Below are positions 39,201 to 47,318 of a stretch of 64,000 nt of DNA, in pieces. Every line of letters starts with the position of its first letter. Positions within the stretch are counted from its first letter, which is position 1. The DNA is from Aliivibrio sifiae (GTDB taxonomy: Bacteria > Pseudomonadota > Gammaproteobacteria > Enterobacterales > Vibrionaceae), in assembly GCF_002954715.1 (NCBI RefSeq), contig NZ_MSCP01000002.1, positions 1,063,569 to 1,127,568 of the forward strand. The letters run 5' to 3'. The notes under the pieces were generated by a model, which saw nothing but the letters and a program-made list of their open reading frames with translations, was not told the origin of the DNA and did no database searches. The position numbers and the translations under genes were made by a program.

Positions 39201-41043
39201 TCTTAGTGGCATCTGAAAGCTGCTTAGCCCAGTCCGCCTCTGCTTTTACCATCACAATTTTTTGCAAATAATCAGTGGTTGCACCATCAAAGTCTTCTTG
39301 TGCTTCATCCGATTTTTTCTCTAGCTTTCCTTGTTTATCTACTAGCTGATAAAAATCATACATACTGCCAATACTGTCTACAATAGGTAAGCCTTTAGCC
39401 AATTTTGTATAGGCACTTCCCTCAAACCAACTTGCCGCAAGGTTTCGAGTACTAACGGATGCCCCGTGCTCTTGAAAGTTTTCTTTCATCTCTTTTAGCG
39501 CATTCTGCATAAACGTTTTATTAGCAAAACCTTTACGCACCGCTCTTTCTAAAGTTTGCGAGGCAGTTAAATTAAATCGTTGTACTCTTTCGGTGAGCTT
39601 AACTGCATCGGTAAACGCATCACGCGCCTCTTTGACCGATTGCAACCCAAATAAGAAACTAGCCCCAGCAGTAAGCGGCTCTGGTAAAACACCCTCAACG
39701 GTTAACTTACCCCAAATGTTTTTTGCCACACTAGTTGCAATTTGTTGGCTAGATAAATCACCAAATACACCAATGCCTTTTGTCGCAAAACCTTGGGCGT
39801 AAGATTGCGCGGTTTTTTGTACTGCGGATGCTACACCAAGCGTGGCTACACCAGTGCCTTTTAACGCCACTGTATTTCCTTGCTGTGTCATAAAATCAGA
39901 ATAGCTAGGTAGTGCCGTTGGGTATTGATAAATTAAGCACTCTTCAAGAGAGATTAAATCACCGCATACCATCGCCAACTTACCAAAACCGCTTATCGGT
40001 TTAAAAGTGACTTTTTCATGCAGATCATAAGTATAGACGTCTTGTATCCTTCCACTCTCTGGATGCTTATCATTCGCTTTAAATTTTAATTGCCCTTGCT
40101 TTACTGAATCAGGAAAAATAGCGTCTATTCCTTCTTCTAATATTTCTTTTTGCTTATCTAAATAGTCTTTTACCCAAAAGCTTGTTCGCAGTAAAAAATA
40201 ACCATCATCAATTAATGTAGGATCAAAATTAAACACTACGCTCGGTAGTGTAGCTTTAGCTTCATCTGTTTTTTCTTGGTTAGGGTTAGGCTTAGTGATA
40301 AAACTCGTAGCCAAAACATCCTCAGCTTCACCTGAATTGTCTTGTTTAGGTTTCACTTGAATAAGAGAAACCTCTGCCCCCACATACAAATCACTGCTGA
40401 ACACCACCCCAAGCGAGTGAAAAACAGGAGTAATAATGCCTTGAATTTCTGTTACTTCACTCGCTATAATTTTGTTATACCAAGCCTTGTAGTCATTCTG
40501 CTCATCTGTCAGCGGTTTTTTATAGGGTTCAGCTAACTGGCTAACTTTGATTTTACTGATAGTAAATTCAATTAATTTAGAATATTTTTCTTCCGTTTTT
40601 AATTTATTGGAATAAATATCTTTTAGTGAATCGTTTAACGCTTTAACGCTGGTGTGTGTTTCAGCCAGTTGTCCAATCACATTTAATGGCGGAAACATTA
40701 ATGAATATGGTTTATCTAAATTTAATTCACTAACCGTTAATGCCTGCTTATGACGTAAAAAGGTTTGTTTTTTTGCTATGGTTTCAGGGGCTGCATTCTC
40801 ATCAAAATAACCCAGCTGACATAATAAACCGTCTTTATTCGTTCCCCATAATACTGGCTTTTCAGTATCATGAACCAAAACAGGCGTAAAAGGGATTGGG
40901 CGAACATTGCGTAAATCATTAGCCTCGGTTAAATCAGATGATTGGTGCCAAGTTCTAAACTCTTTTGTTCGTCCATTATCATGAAGGTCAAAATATGCAC
41001 CTAAGAGGTAAACACCATGATCATAAGTCTTTAAAGCAGACAT
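36238..41043 (-). CDS. Candidate T6SS effector of module 1, OmpA-like domain, 1601 aa
   Basis: I start it at the ATG at 41043, which overlaps the lipoprotein stop (TAATG) and has AAGGAGG 7 bases upstream; an in-frame ATG at 41064 lacks this. The first ~230 residues share blocks with the paralogue at 47319-52058 (GVYLLGAYF, NVRPIPFTP, LWGTNKDGL, SLMFPPL). GKLAMVCGDLISLEECL comes at ~354-370. An OmpA-like domain lies at ~635-760 (INFKFNSSELP, IQIDGHAGLIGSDKAN, AEDRRVEI), then a hydrophobic stretch at ~808-830 (GVAMLTPIAPVAAGVLLI). A second long beta-rich region ends at a conserved C-terminus (SPTGKKVKGLRPFGPI, LPWTQEG). No signal peptide, which fits T6SS export. The OmpA part should hold it to peptidoglycan in the target periplasm; the toxic activity is unknown. 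Confidence 0.8.
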   Translation of the reverse strand: MSALKTYDHGVYLLGAYFDLHDNGRTKEFRTWHQSSDLTEANDLRNVRPIPFTPVLVHDTEKPVLWGTNKDGLLCQLGYFDENAAPETIAKKQTFLRHKQALTVSELNLDKPYSLMFPPLNVIGQLAETHTSVKALNDSLKDIYSNKLKTEEKYSKLIEFTISKIKVSQLAEPYKKPLTDEQNDYKAWYNKIIASEVTEIQGIITPVFHSLGVVFSSDLYVGAEVSLIQVKPKQDNSGEAEDVLATSFITKPNPNQEKTDEAKATLPSVVFNFDPTLIDDGYFLLRTSFWVKDYLDKQKEILEEGIDAIFPDSVKQGQLKFKANDKHPESGRIQDVYTYDLHEKVTFKPISGFGKLAMVCGDLISLEECLIYQYPTALPSYSDFMTQQGNTVALKGTGVATLGVASAVQKTAQSYAQGFATKGIGVFGDLSSQQIATSVAKNIWGKLTVEGVLPEPLTAGASFLFGLQSVKEARDAFTDAVKLTERVQRFNLTASQTLERAVRKGFANKTFMQNALKEMKENFQEHGASVSTRNLAASWFEGSAYTKLAKGLPIVDSIGSMYDFYQLVDKQGKLEKKSDEAQEDFDGATTDYLQKIVMVKAEADWAKQLSDATKILNNDGKEQIARIITQGTRAIIHINFKFNSSELPNTGTTLRSDIDKVCEKIAELLKIHPDYRIQIDGHAGLIGSDKANKTIAEDRAKQIEQVILDKAKEDKTLSERIITLSHGNTQPISASNVKVAMSETGDDSALAEDRRVEISLLPPTYSLALPPSRTGMIDLEKVRQAKQAIDVGLDNNQKEQVSAVFNSLMGVAMLTPIAPVAAGVLLIKEGATIADSGLSFLDSILTEGAYKDFKAKYKNVNELNQLGKIHIEVLQQYRGFKVKIEQQLTKKEEVEAFLKANKTSEELQKRFLLRALALNGLIELFARISLGSSSNSDYKKELISDRVQDYIETYILNDNWEAPQSSYNTMAQNWLNRVRDDKTGASQARSFFVEYANKNKKATLDEATKHLVKRAKIQGTFNTGFPVQTSLYMDDKENGFVDFAKLFNNTAQDVKSDDIGFSRLLVLNDRDDDKSWMPYSEWKEPNKTNRITPFTRVKLQVVLTKDASEDAKKFFKATLSYGCDRGWLDVDGPQYQVLLSAKEVSDLTVCGSSDKELISYYTQQLGDNYAANKEGTQTLTAVEFEPTYWFGEYEIPGLKPLFSGYWYENFDTWKQDGKYKALSYFFKLNQHKVSIEKLDVGGVLYDMSNIHYGIDDNNTYGSVDTSTKPLYLFDGLGNQSAVINEADLLVESFVKANEASKGTGKKPYIEGNITSLAALNIGNKFEWFDKQKLINSQQFDWSKEQPTSIYVALLADKDNREDYKSIGFNLDKITMQLKLSIEEQHSTFKKSNSKGPSYFSSLHHVMDISYKINYGYHSSQPAYSDIKTKEAELNIDGKYKSELLAFSSMVVKEVMQAPELFLNQIGSKKLYVIKFDLDYISPTGKKVKGLRPFGPILGDKSDEIYSSELRLFGLYQEGIDKGESKYFSGSPLAIKLPKSKRFYGNDLPWTQEGDKSASLDISAQAKWKELNEDKEEPKKWLKDWIKDKAETRSAPSDQGIS

Positions 41044-42134
41044 TACTTGCCCTCCTTGAACCATAAACCATTATTTGCTAATCCATTATAAAGGATCCCT
41101 TCTCCTGACATGGCACCATGTGAGAAAGCACTCCATGACCACACTTTATCCTCGATACGATCAACAATAGTGACATAAGTCATTTTACTAAGGGCACTAT
41201 AATGAGCATCTTTGCCTAAAATTTGAGCAGGAACAAAACCATCAACCATTTGTTTTACGGTTCCTTTTTCTATATCAAAAAAGAAACCAAAAGAAGGGTT
41301 GGATCCCCAAGCGTAACGACCTTCTGGATCAATAGAACTTATATCCAATGAACGCTCATTCATTGACAGTGAACGATCGACACCAATCCAATTGATCTCT
41401 TCATTAGTATTCGCATCTTCAATCAAAACGCCAAAATCTAAAACAGTCGTTCGCTTTCCTCCAAAGTTAACTGCTGTGGTTCTTACATCGAAATCAATCT
41501 CACTAATTTCACCAGTCTCAGAATCCCAACGAGAATAACGATTACGATATCTCTCATGATACAAATAGCGGCTGTCCTCAGACCAAAGCATATCAAGTGG
41601 AGAGGTAGTCTTCTGTACAACTGTCACTTTACCTGTTTTTAAATCATACACACTTTTATGACCACCAGAGCCAGCCCAAGCGACGTAACGATTATTTGGC
41701 GAACGAGTTAAATTTCGCACCGCAGTTAAATCTATGGTTGCATCCGTCACCAAGCGTAAATCTGTTCCGTCGGTTTTCATGCTCCAAATTTTAAGTCCGC
41801 TCTCATATTCATCTTTTGAGCTTGAGTTCGCCCACGCAAATTGAAAACGCGGTAAATCGTATGAGCTGGCATCATTAAGATCTTCTTTTGGCCACTCTTT
41901 GGCTTTTTCAACAAAGTAACGTGGAAAGTCTTGATACATTACTTTTAATTCTTTTTTTCGCCCAAACGCCGCATGTTCACTGCTTTCCATGATGTAATAG
42001 TTATGCTCACCCACATAGGTGCGATCTGGGTGTTGCTCTGCTCTTAATTGAGCCGCTTCTGCTGCCACACTTTCAGGGTCATTGCACCCCAGTAAAGTGA
42101 TGCTAAATAGTGCAAGTAATAGTATTTTTTTCAT
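41043..42134 (-). CDS. Beta-propeller lipoprotein, candidate immunity protein of module 1
   Basis: 363 residues. Lipoprotein signal MKKILLLALFSITLLGC, Cys17, with Asn-Asp after it. The mature part has TolB-like propeller blades: RSPNNRYVAW (144-153), WSEDSRYLY (184-192), DPEGRYAWG (269-277), plus WSMKTDGTDLRLVTD. It ends in ANNGLWFKEGK; the last codons also encode the ribosome site of the following gene. It is paralogous to 52058-53260 (shared WP(K/R)EDL, SYDLPR, KTDGTDLRLVTD). A periplasm-facing lipoprotein encoded between a MIX protein and a large candidate toxin is the expected place for an immunity protein, but this is inferred. Confidence 0.75.
   Translation of the reverse strand: MKKILLLALFSITLLGCNDPESVAAEAAQLRAEQHPDRTYVGEHNYYIMESSEHAAFGRKKELKVMYQDFPRYFVEKAKEWPKEDLNDASSYDLPRFQFAWANSSSKDEYESGLKIWSMKTDGTDLRLVTDATIDLTAVRNLTRSPNNRYVAWAGSGGHKSVYDLKTGKVTVVQKTTSPLDMLWSEDSRYLYHERYRNRYSRWDSETGEISEIDFDVRTTAVNFGGKRTTVLDFGVLIEDANTNEEINWIGVDRSLSMNERSLDISSIDPEGRYAWGSNPSFGFFFDIEKGTVKQMVDGFVPAQILGKDAHYSALSKMTYVTIVDRIEDKVWSWSAFSHGAMSGEGILYNGLANNGLWFKEGK
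41051..41057 (-). promoter_or_regulatory. Strong ribosome site of effector 1 inside the lipoprotein gene
   Basis: AAGGAGG lies within the codons for the lipoprotein's final KEGK, 7 bases before the effector ATG, which itself overlaps the lipoprotein stop. It decides the start at 41043. The same arrangement recurs at 52066-52072. Confidence 0.85.
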
Positions 42135-42138
42135 TGTT

Positions 42139-43836
42139 CTAGCCTATTAATTCTGAAATTTTAATTTTTGTTTTCAAAACGGATAATTCATATTCTTTCG
42201 TCCCTAAATCAGCACTGGCACCACGAATAATATCAACGTCTTCAACTTCTTTTGGCCAACCAGAAAAAGGAAGGTTTAAGAATCCTTCATCATCGGATTT
42301 TGCTTGTCTGAAATAAACTTTTTGTGACCATTCTTCCTTTTCATTTCTTAACATAAAGAAATCATCAGGTTGGTCTGTTGTGCTGCAAATTCGGTAACGT
42401 AGTGTGATTTGATTTTTTGGTGGCATCACAGTGATTGCAGCAATATTGCTATCATTCTGCTCGTTGATAATATGAGATCCAAATGAGGTATTTTTTGCCA
42501 TAGGAAGTGCATAAACATACTCACCATCAAACGCTTGTTGCTGGCTATAAACCGACATTTCATCAATGGATACCGCGATATTGGCATAATTAGATTCTAG
42601 TGAGCTTATCTCTGTATCAGATAATGCCGCTTGGCTATAACTCACGTAACAATCAGTCTGTACCTCGCCTAAAATTTTATAAGGTAACCAGACATGAGGC
42701 ATTGGATAACTCATTGCTTCACGCTCATTAGACGCTTGATTTTTTATTGGACTTTCATGCGTTTCAAGTAAAATCTCATCATGCTCAAAATCAACAAATT
42801 TTAGCTCGACCTCTTCTGCAACCAAATTAAATACCCTGCCTTGTTCGCAAATATCCAGTTCTCCAGAAAATACCTTTTGCCCTTGCTGATATAATTCAAA
42901 CTTCTCAAAAGACACATTATCTTCAGGAAAAAAATCAGACGCATTGATATTTGCATGTCGCGTGGCCAATGGCTCTTTTCGTTCATGCTGAATATCAAGA
43001 TCGCAAAAGTAACCAGTAGAATCAATCGTAATTTCTCGCCATACTTTGCCATTCCAAATAACATAAAAGAAACCGCTTCGGTGTAAAGCGTATTCTTCTC
43101 CTTGCTTCTTCATTGGCACCACTGGCACCAACACATTATCCCATTCATCCATCTCTGTTTTTTTCTCAACAGGTTCAACGTTTTCGGCAAGCAGTAATTT
43201 TAAAGGTTGTGGCGTGCCATTCATTGGAATGGTGAGGTAAAGGTTTCTTGGCTCTGGCTCTAAATCTTTAAAAATGGCGATACTGCGATGAGAGGCATGA
43301 ATATCGGCTCTTGGTTTGGTGATTTTTTCTTTTTGTTCATCAGACTTTGCAAGCAACAAAGAAGCCGCATTATTTGGCCACTGCCCTGCAAACTCTACAA
43401 CTATTTTATTCTCAGGCGTCGGTTCGACTGGCGTATATTGAAGGCTGCGAGATAGCACGACATCATCAGTGACTGCTTGGAAATTTGCTTTTACATACTT
43501 TGTAGATTGAGTCTCACTCACTCGCGCCATGTGCTTGTTTAACTGCGGGTATTGAACGAGTTGAGTATCTGATAGCGGTTTAGTTCGCTTTGCTGTCGAT
43601 ACCGCTATCCATTCTCCCCTTACTAGCTTTTGATTTAAGGCCGTAAGTAATGAATGCACATTTTTGGTAGAGGAAAGCGCTAAAAATTCCCTTAGCGGGG
43701 ATGGTAGGGACTTTACAATATTCTGTGAATTTTTCTCACGAGAAAGCAGCCTAACGACCTCGTCAGGAGTGAGAATATACTCTAGCTCTTGGTGTGATAA
43801 AGAGAGGCTAGGAATAAGTTTGCAAGTAAAATGCAT
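42139..43836 (-). CDS. MIX-motif protein, candidate T6SS co-effector of module 1
   Basis: 565 residues from the ATG at 43836, chosen because GGAG stands 6 bases upstream and the N-terminus (MHFTCKLIP, ELEYILTPDE) then lines up with its paralogue at 53268-54992. The MIX signature is at ~235-272: WDNVLVPVVP, then HRSGFFYVIW (252-261; pattern hRxGhhYhhh) and NGKVWREI. Upstream of it is the shared block KIVVEFAGQWPNNAAS (~144-159). MIX marks proteins secreted by T6SS. No extra toxin domain is recognised after MIX, so it may be a co-effector that carries the OmpA-domain protein rather than a toxin itself, as in the Vibrio parahaemolyticus binary module. It lies 4 bp before the lipoprotein gene. 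Confidence 0.8.
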   Translation of the reverse strand: MHFTCKLIPSLSLSHQELEYILTPDEVVRLLSREKNSQNIVKSLPSPLREFLALSSTKNVHSLLTALNQKLVRGEWIAVSTAKRTKPLSDTQLVQYPQLNKHMARVSETQSTKYVKANFQAVTDDVVLSRSLQYTPVEPTPENKIVVEFAGQWPNNAASLLLAKSDEQKEKITKPRADIHASHRSIAIFKDLEPEPRNLYLTIPMNGTPQPLKLLLAENVEPVEKKTEMDEWDNVLVPVVPMKKQGEEYALHRSGFFYVIWNGKVWREITIDSTGYFCDLDIQHERKEPLATRHANINASDFFPEDNVSFEKFELYQQGQKVFSGELDICEQGRVFNLVAEEVELKFVDFEHDEILLETHESPIKNQASNEREAMSYPMPHVWLPYKILGEVQTDCYVSYSQAALSDTEISSLESNYANIAVSIDEMSVYSQQQAFDGEYVYALPMAKNTSFGSHIINEQNDSNIAAITVMPPKNQITLRYRICSTTDQPDDFFMLRNEKEEWSQKVYFRQAKSDDEGFLNLPFSGWPKEVEDVDIIRGASADLGTKEYELSVLKTKIKISELIG

Positions 43837-44224
43837 GTAGGTCTCCACAACCATTAACAAAATTTCAATATTGGTTGTAGTGATATTTAAGCTGATAAGG
43901 CTTAGGTATAACGATTTGGTTCGTGGATTTTACTGATATTTATAAATTCATTCAATCACTTGCTGCAATTAAAAACTAATTTAAAATAATGAACACTCTA
44001 AGTGTGATATTTAGCACAAAAAATCATCACAAACTTTAACTAAGGTTCTAAAAATCCAGATGTGAAATTTAAGTGCGCTTAAAGGACTAAAACCTATGAG
44101 TAATAGTCCTTTTTTAGTTTTATAGTAATCTGCACTTATAAATAGTATCTCGTTCAATATTTAACAAGGTTGCATCTCATTGTGTTGCATTTAAAACAAT
44201 ATACACTATTAATTAACATATAAA
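43837..44224. other. Intergenic region between module 1 and the MIX-peptidase gene
   Basis: 388 bp without a credible ORF, so no immunity gene is hidden here. It should hold the promoter of module 1, but no convincing -35/-10 or sigma-54 pair was found. A hairpin (AAAGGACTA / TAGTCCTTT, 44081-44112, 14-base loop) could end transcription of the gene to its right; its T run is better on the + strand. Confidence 0.5.
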
Positions 44225-46708
44225 CTAAAAACCAATATAATCCTTCATTTTATCAATACTTTTTTTCGTACCAAAATCTAAAGAAGGGTCATCTAAAGAT
44301 AATACACCACCTAAAGAACCCGTTAAATTAACAAGTAATTTACTCATATTCGAATCTTGGTTGTATTTTGGCAGCAAGTTAAACTTCTTGATTATTTGTC
44401 CACTTTCAGAACGCTCTTTCCAACGTTCGACCATCGGATCAATCAATTTATTTAGACCACCATCTTTAATATATCCCTCAAATAAACCAGCCATAATACC
44501 CTCACTACTATTAGTTATACCTAAAAGAAGCTCAGCTAAGGCAGGATAAGCATTTTTTCTAGCCTCAATGGTGTCCTTGTCATTCTGTACCAAAACATCC
44601 TCAATTATTCTTGTTGTCACTTCAGTTAATGCCTCATTTAGGTTGCCTGAAGTATTAACTATTTTTGTCATACCTCCTTCAGCGGAGAGAAGGTGCATCA
44701 CTTCATGGCGTGCAAGATGTTCCCCACCAGCAATATCTAAAGCAAAAATAGGTTGACCTGAAATATTCTGTGAAGTGAAACCTAAAGAATTCGTTGATTC
44801 AATATATTCTTTTGCAGAGCTCCTTGTATTATGACTTGGGAACTCACCTAACCCGTCATCCTCAAAGAAAGCGTCCACAAGCTCTTCTTTGTTTACAAAC
44901 TTTAATATCTCATTTTCTTTCGTATACGAATAAAATTCATCAAATATTCCAGAGAACTCCATTAATTTTTCATTAAAGTCTTCGTTAAAATCAATGTCTC
45001 TAACTCTGCTACGATAATCTTCAATTGTTTGAGGAGATCTAACGTTTTCATCTGATAATGTCACGGCCTCATCTAAAGCAAGTAAGGTTTGGCTGTCCAT
45101 TACACCATCAGTTTTTTTCATTTCATACTCAGTATGTACTTCGTGTGTTGGTACAAACTTACGTTGAAAATCCATCACAGCTTGCTCGGTTTTTTCACCA
45201 AAATCACCGTCAGCACTGTACTGACCTAAATCATAATTAAGTGCGAGTAGTGCCTTTTGAATCGCTTTAATGTCATTATTGCTCTTTTCGTTGTTATCTC
45301 CTTTCTTAATTGCTTCCTTCTTTTTTTGAGCCATCGCTTCAAGCCCATCAGAACTAGACAATACAGTAGAATGAAGCAGTACTGAGTTTACCTTAATGAC
45401 TAATGTATTTTTATTTAAAGCCGTATCATCTTGAACGAACCTATGTGCAACATCAGAAAACGGTTTTTCTATCACACTCCATATATTCACAAAAGGAAAT
45501 ACCCATTTATCACCACTCACCCTCTCTGGGCTTAGAGCATTTCGATACACATACTCTTTTTCTTCACTTTTCTCTATTTGATTTACTCGCAATTCATTAT
45601 CTAGCGCCAATGCACCGTCTTTATATATTGGATTGTCAGCATTCAAATCAAATAATTCTTTCGCGGCCATTCCATACTGCTCTGCAATTTCGCTCCACGT
45701 TTCAAGCACACCACTCTCCGGATTGATTTTGCAAATATGGCACTGGCCGTTTTTTTGCTCTGAAGGGGTCTCTTTTATCGTAATTATCTCCCCTACAGAA
45801 ATGACATCAGAATTCTTTACTTGAGGGTTCAAAGCAAGAATAGAGTTATACGTAACACCCTGTTTTTTAGCTATAAAATCAAGCGCTTCACCAGATTGAA
45901 CTACATAAGTTATTCGCCCGTTCTTTTCTTTTTCTCTTACAATGATTTTATCTGTACGAGCATTAACTACTTCATCTGGATTAATCTGACGGGCGTTCCT
46001 ATCGAGCCATTGAGCATTAATCTCACTCAATTTATCTTGTGTCATTTTCTCTTTGGTATATAGCAAGTGTTGACGAGAAATAACAATATTGTCTATCTTC
46101 CAAGGTAATAAAATAAAGGCATATTCATGCTCTGACAGCAAATCAGAAGACAACGTTTTTCCTTTTGAATAAGTCACTTTAAAAGACGATTTATCCCCAC
46201 CCGATAATTGGTATTCATTCGCTATTTCATCATCAATGAAGTGATAAAAAAATCCAACTTTAGGCCACGCTAAGCGGTCATAGACTTGAATGGATGGCTT
46301 AATCGGTACAAAAAACTCAGCGTGAATACCTGAACCTTTTTTAACCGGAGATACACCATCAAAAATAAGGCGATGTCCACTTGAGATAAAAAGCTCACGA
46401 GCCAAAGTTTTAGGTTCATTTACATTGATACTCGCAGTCAATAAACTGAATCCTTTATCAGTTTGGGACTTTGTCCATAGTGATATATTTTCTTCTTCTT
46501 TAGTTTTTCCTAAAGAAAATGCACCGACTTGATAAGAATTGAGATCATCAAGCGAACACGCAATTTCAATCGAATATTCAAACTCTGCTGTATCTATTTG
46601 CTTCTCTTTGGTTGTCTCGTTATGTGGGATATCTGCTTTAGATTCTTTGGCGAGCTCTTCATTCCACGGATAATACGCTCGAACAAACGTTGCGTTATTT
46701 ACTTTCAT
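44225..46708 (-). CDS. MIX-LysM-PG-binding-gluzincin candidate T6SS effector
   Basis: 827 residues, no signal peptide. Residues ~133-170 (FVPIKPSIQVYDRLAWP then KVGFFYHFIDDEIANEYQL) form a MIX-like signature. LysM domain at ~266-312 (YVVQSGEALDFIAKKQGVTY), and a weaker second LysM-like stretch at ~335-375. PG_binding_1-like domain at ~478-548 (IKAIQKALLALNYDLGQYSADGD in outline). The C-terminal part carries HEVMH (668-672) and, 20 residues on, NEALTE (691-696), the zinc-ligand pattern of gluzincin metallopeptidases. This points to a T6SS effector that binds the wall and cleaves a peptide or protein target in the periplasm. The sequence between 320 and 480 is unassigned, with a CHIC motif at 323-326. 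No neighbouring immunity gene is seen. It stands alone between the two binary modules. Confidence 0.8.
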   Translation of the reverse strand: MKVNNATFVRAYYPWNEELAKESKADIPHNETTKEKQIDTAEFEYSIEIACSLDDLNSYQVGAFSLGKTKEEENISLWTKSQTDKGFSLLTASINVNEPKTLARELFISSGHRLIFDGVSPVKKGSGIHAEFFVPIKPSIQVYDRLAWPKVGFFYHFIDDEIANEYQLSGGDKSSFKVTYSKGKTLSSDLLSEHEYAFILLPWKIDNIVISRQHLLYTKEKMTQDKLSEINAQWLDRNARQINPDEVVNARTDKIIVREKEKNGRITYVVQSGEALDFIAKKQGVTYNSILALNPQVKNSDVISVGEIITIKETPSEQKNGQCHICKINPESGVLETWSEIAEQYGMAAKELFDLNADNPIYKDGALALDNELRVNQIEKSEEKEYVYRNALSPERVSGDKWVFPFVNIWSVIEKPFSDVAHRFVQDDTALNKNTLVIKVNSVLLHSTVLSSSDGLEAMAQKKKEAIKKGDNNEKSNNDIKAIQKALLALNYDLGQYSADGDFGEKTEQAVMDFQRKFVPTHEVHTEYEMKKTDGVMDSQTLLALDEAVTLSDENVRSPQTIEDYRSRVRDIDFNEDFNEKLMEFSGIFDEFYSYTKENEILKFVNKEELVDAFFEDDGLGEFPSHNTRSSAKEYIESTNSLGFTSQNISGQPIFALDIAGGEHLARHEVMHLLSAEGGMTKIVNTSGNLNEALTEVTTRIIEDVLVQNDKDTIEARKNAYPALAELLLGITNSSEGIMAGLFEGYIKDGGLNKLIDPMVERWKERSESGQIIKKFNLLPKYNQDSNMSKLLVNLTGSLGGVLSLDDPSLDFGTKKSIDKMKDYIGF

Positions 46709-47044
46709 GTCACACTCTCAGGTTATATTAATAACAAAATTAATATTAACCCTACCAAACTTCTACTTTACCTATAGATTGAATTCCTAGGCAGAGTCAC
46801 GGAATCCACAGCCACTTTAACCAAAGTATGCATAATGGGATATTCTCCTAAAGTTCTGTCTTGTTGTTAAAATGTATTATCGACTCAAATTTCTTCTTTT
46901 TATCTAATTGTTCACAGTAAATCCCAAATGATAAGTTGAAATGAGTAAACGCCAGATACGACAAAGCACGCCATTAAGCGTTTCTTTTTTAATTAATTGG
47001 AATTTTAAATCAGAAACAATCTCTTGAGGAGGATAAAAAGAGAT
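46709..47044. other. Intergenic region between tRNA-Gly and the MIX-peptidase gene
   Basis: 336 bp with no ORF above 60 codons in a sensible context. It must hold the promoter of the MIX-peptidase gene; no sigma-54 pair was found on the minus strand. A T run (CTTTTT on the minus strand, ~47034-47040) just after the tRNA may be its terminator tail, without a clear stem. The rest (46780-47000) I cannot explain. Confidence 0.4.
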
Positions 47045-47119
<75 letters not shown>

Positions 47120-47139
47120 ACATCGTTGGAACGAGATAG

Positions 47140-47167
47140 ATAATGCCACACTGAGCGCAGAGGTAAA
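47140..47167 (-). promoter_or_regulatory. Probable tRNA-Gly promoter
   Basis: TTTACC (47162-47167) and CATTAT (47140-47145) with 16-bp spacing on the minus strand, 4/6 matches each, ending ~20 bases before the tRNA 5' end. Confidence 0.5.
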
Positions 47168-47318
47168 GCATTTTTTTACACTTAACTAATTGATTGCATG
47201 ATATTTAAGCATAAGTTACAAATTTTAATCTCTACACGCCATACGGCAGGTATAAATAGTAAGCATCCTTTGCCTTTACTTTGCAGAAGAACAGCGAAAG
47301 AGGCTTACTGAGCTATCA

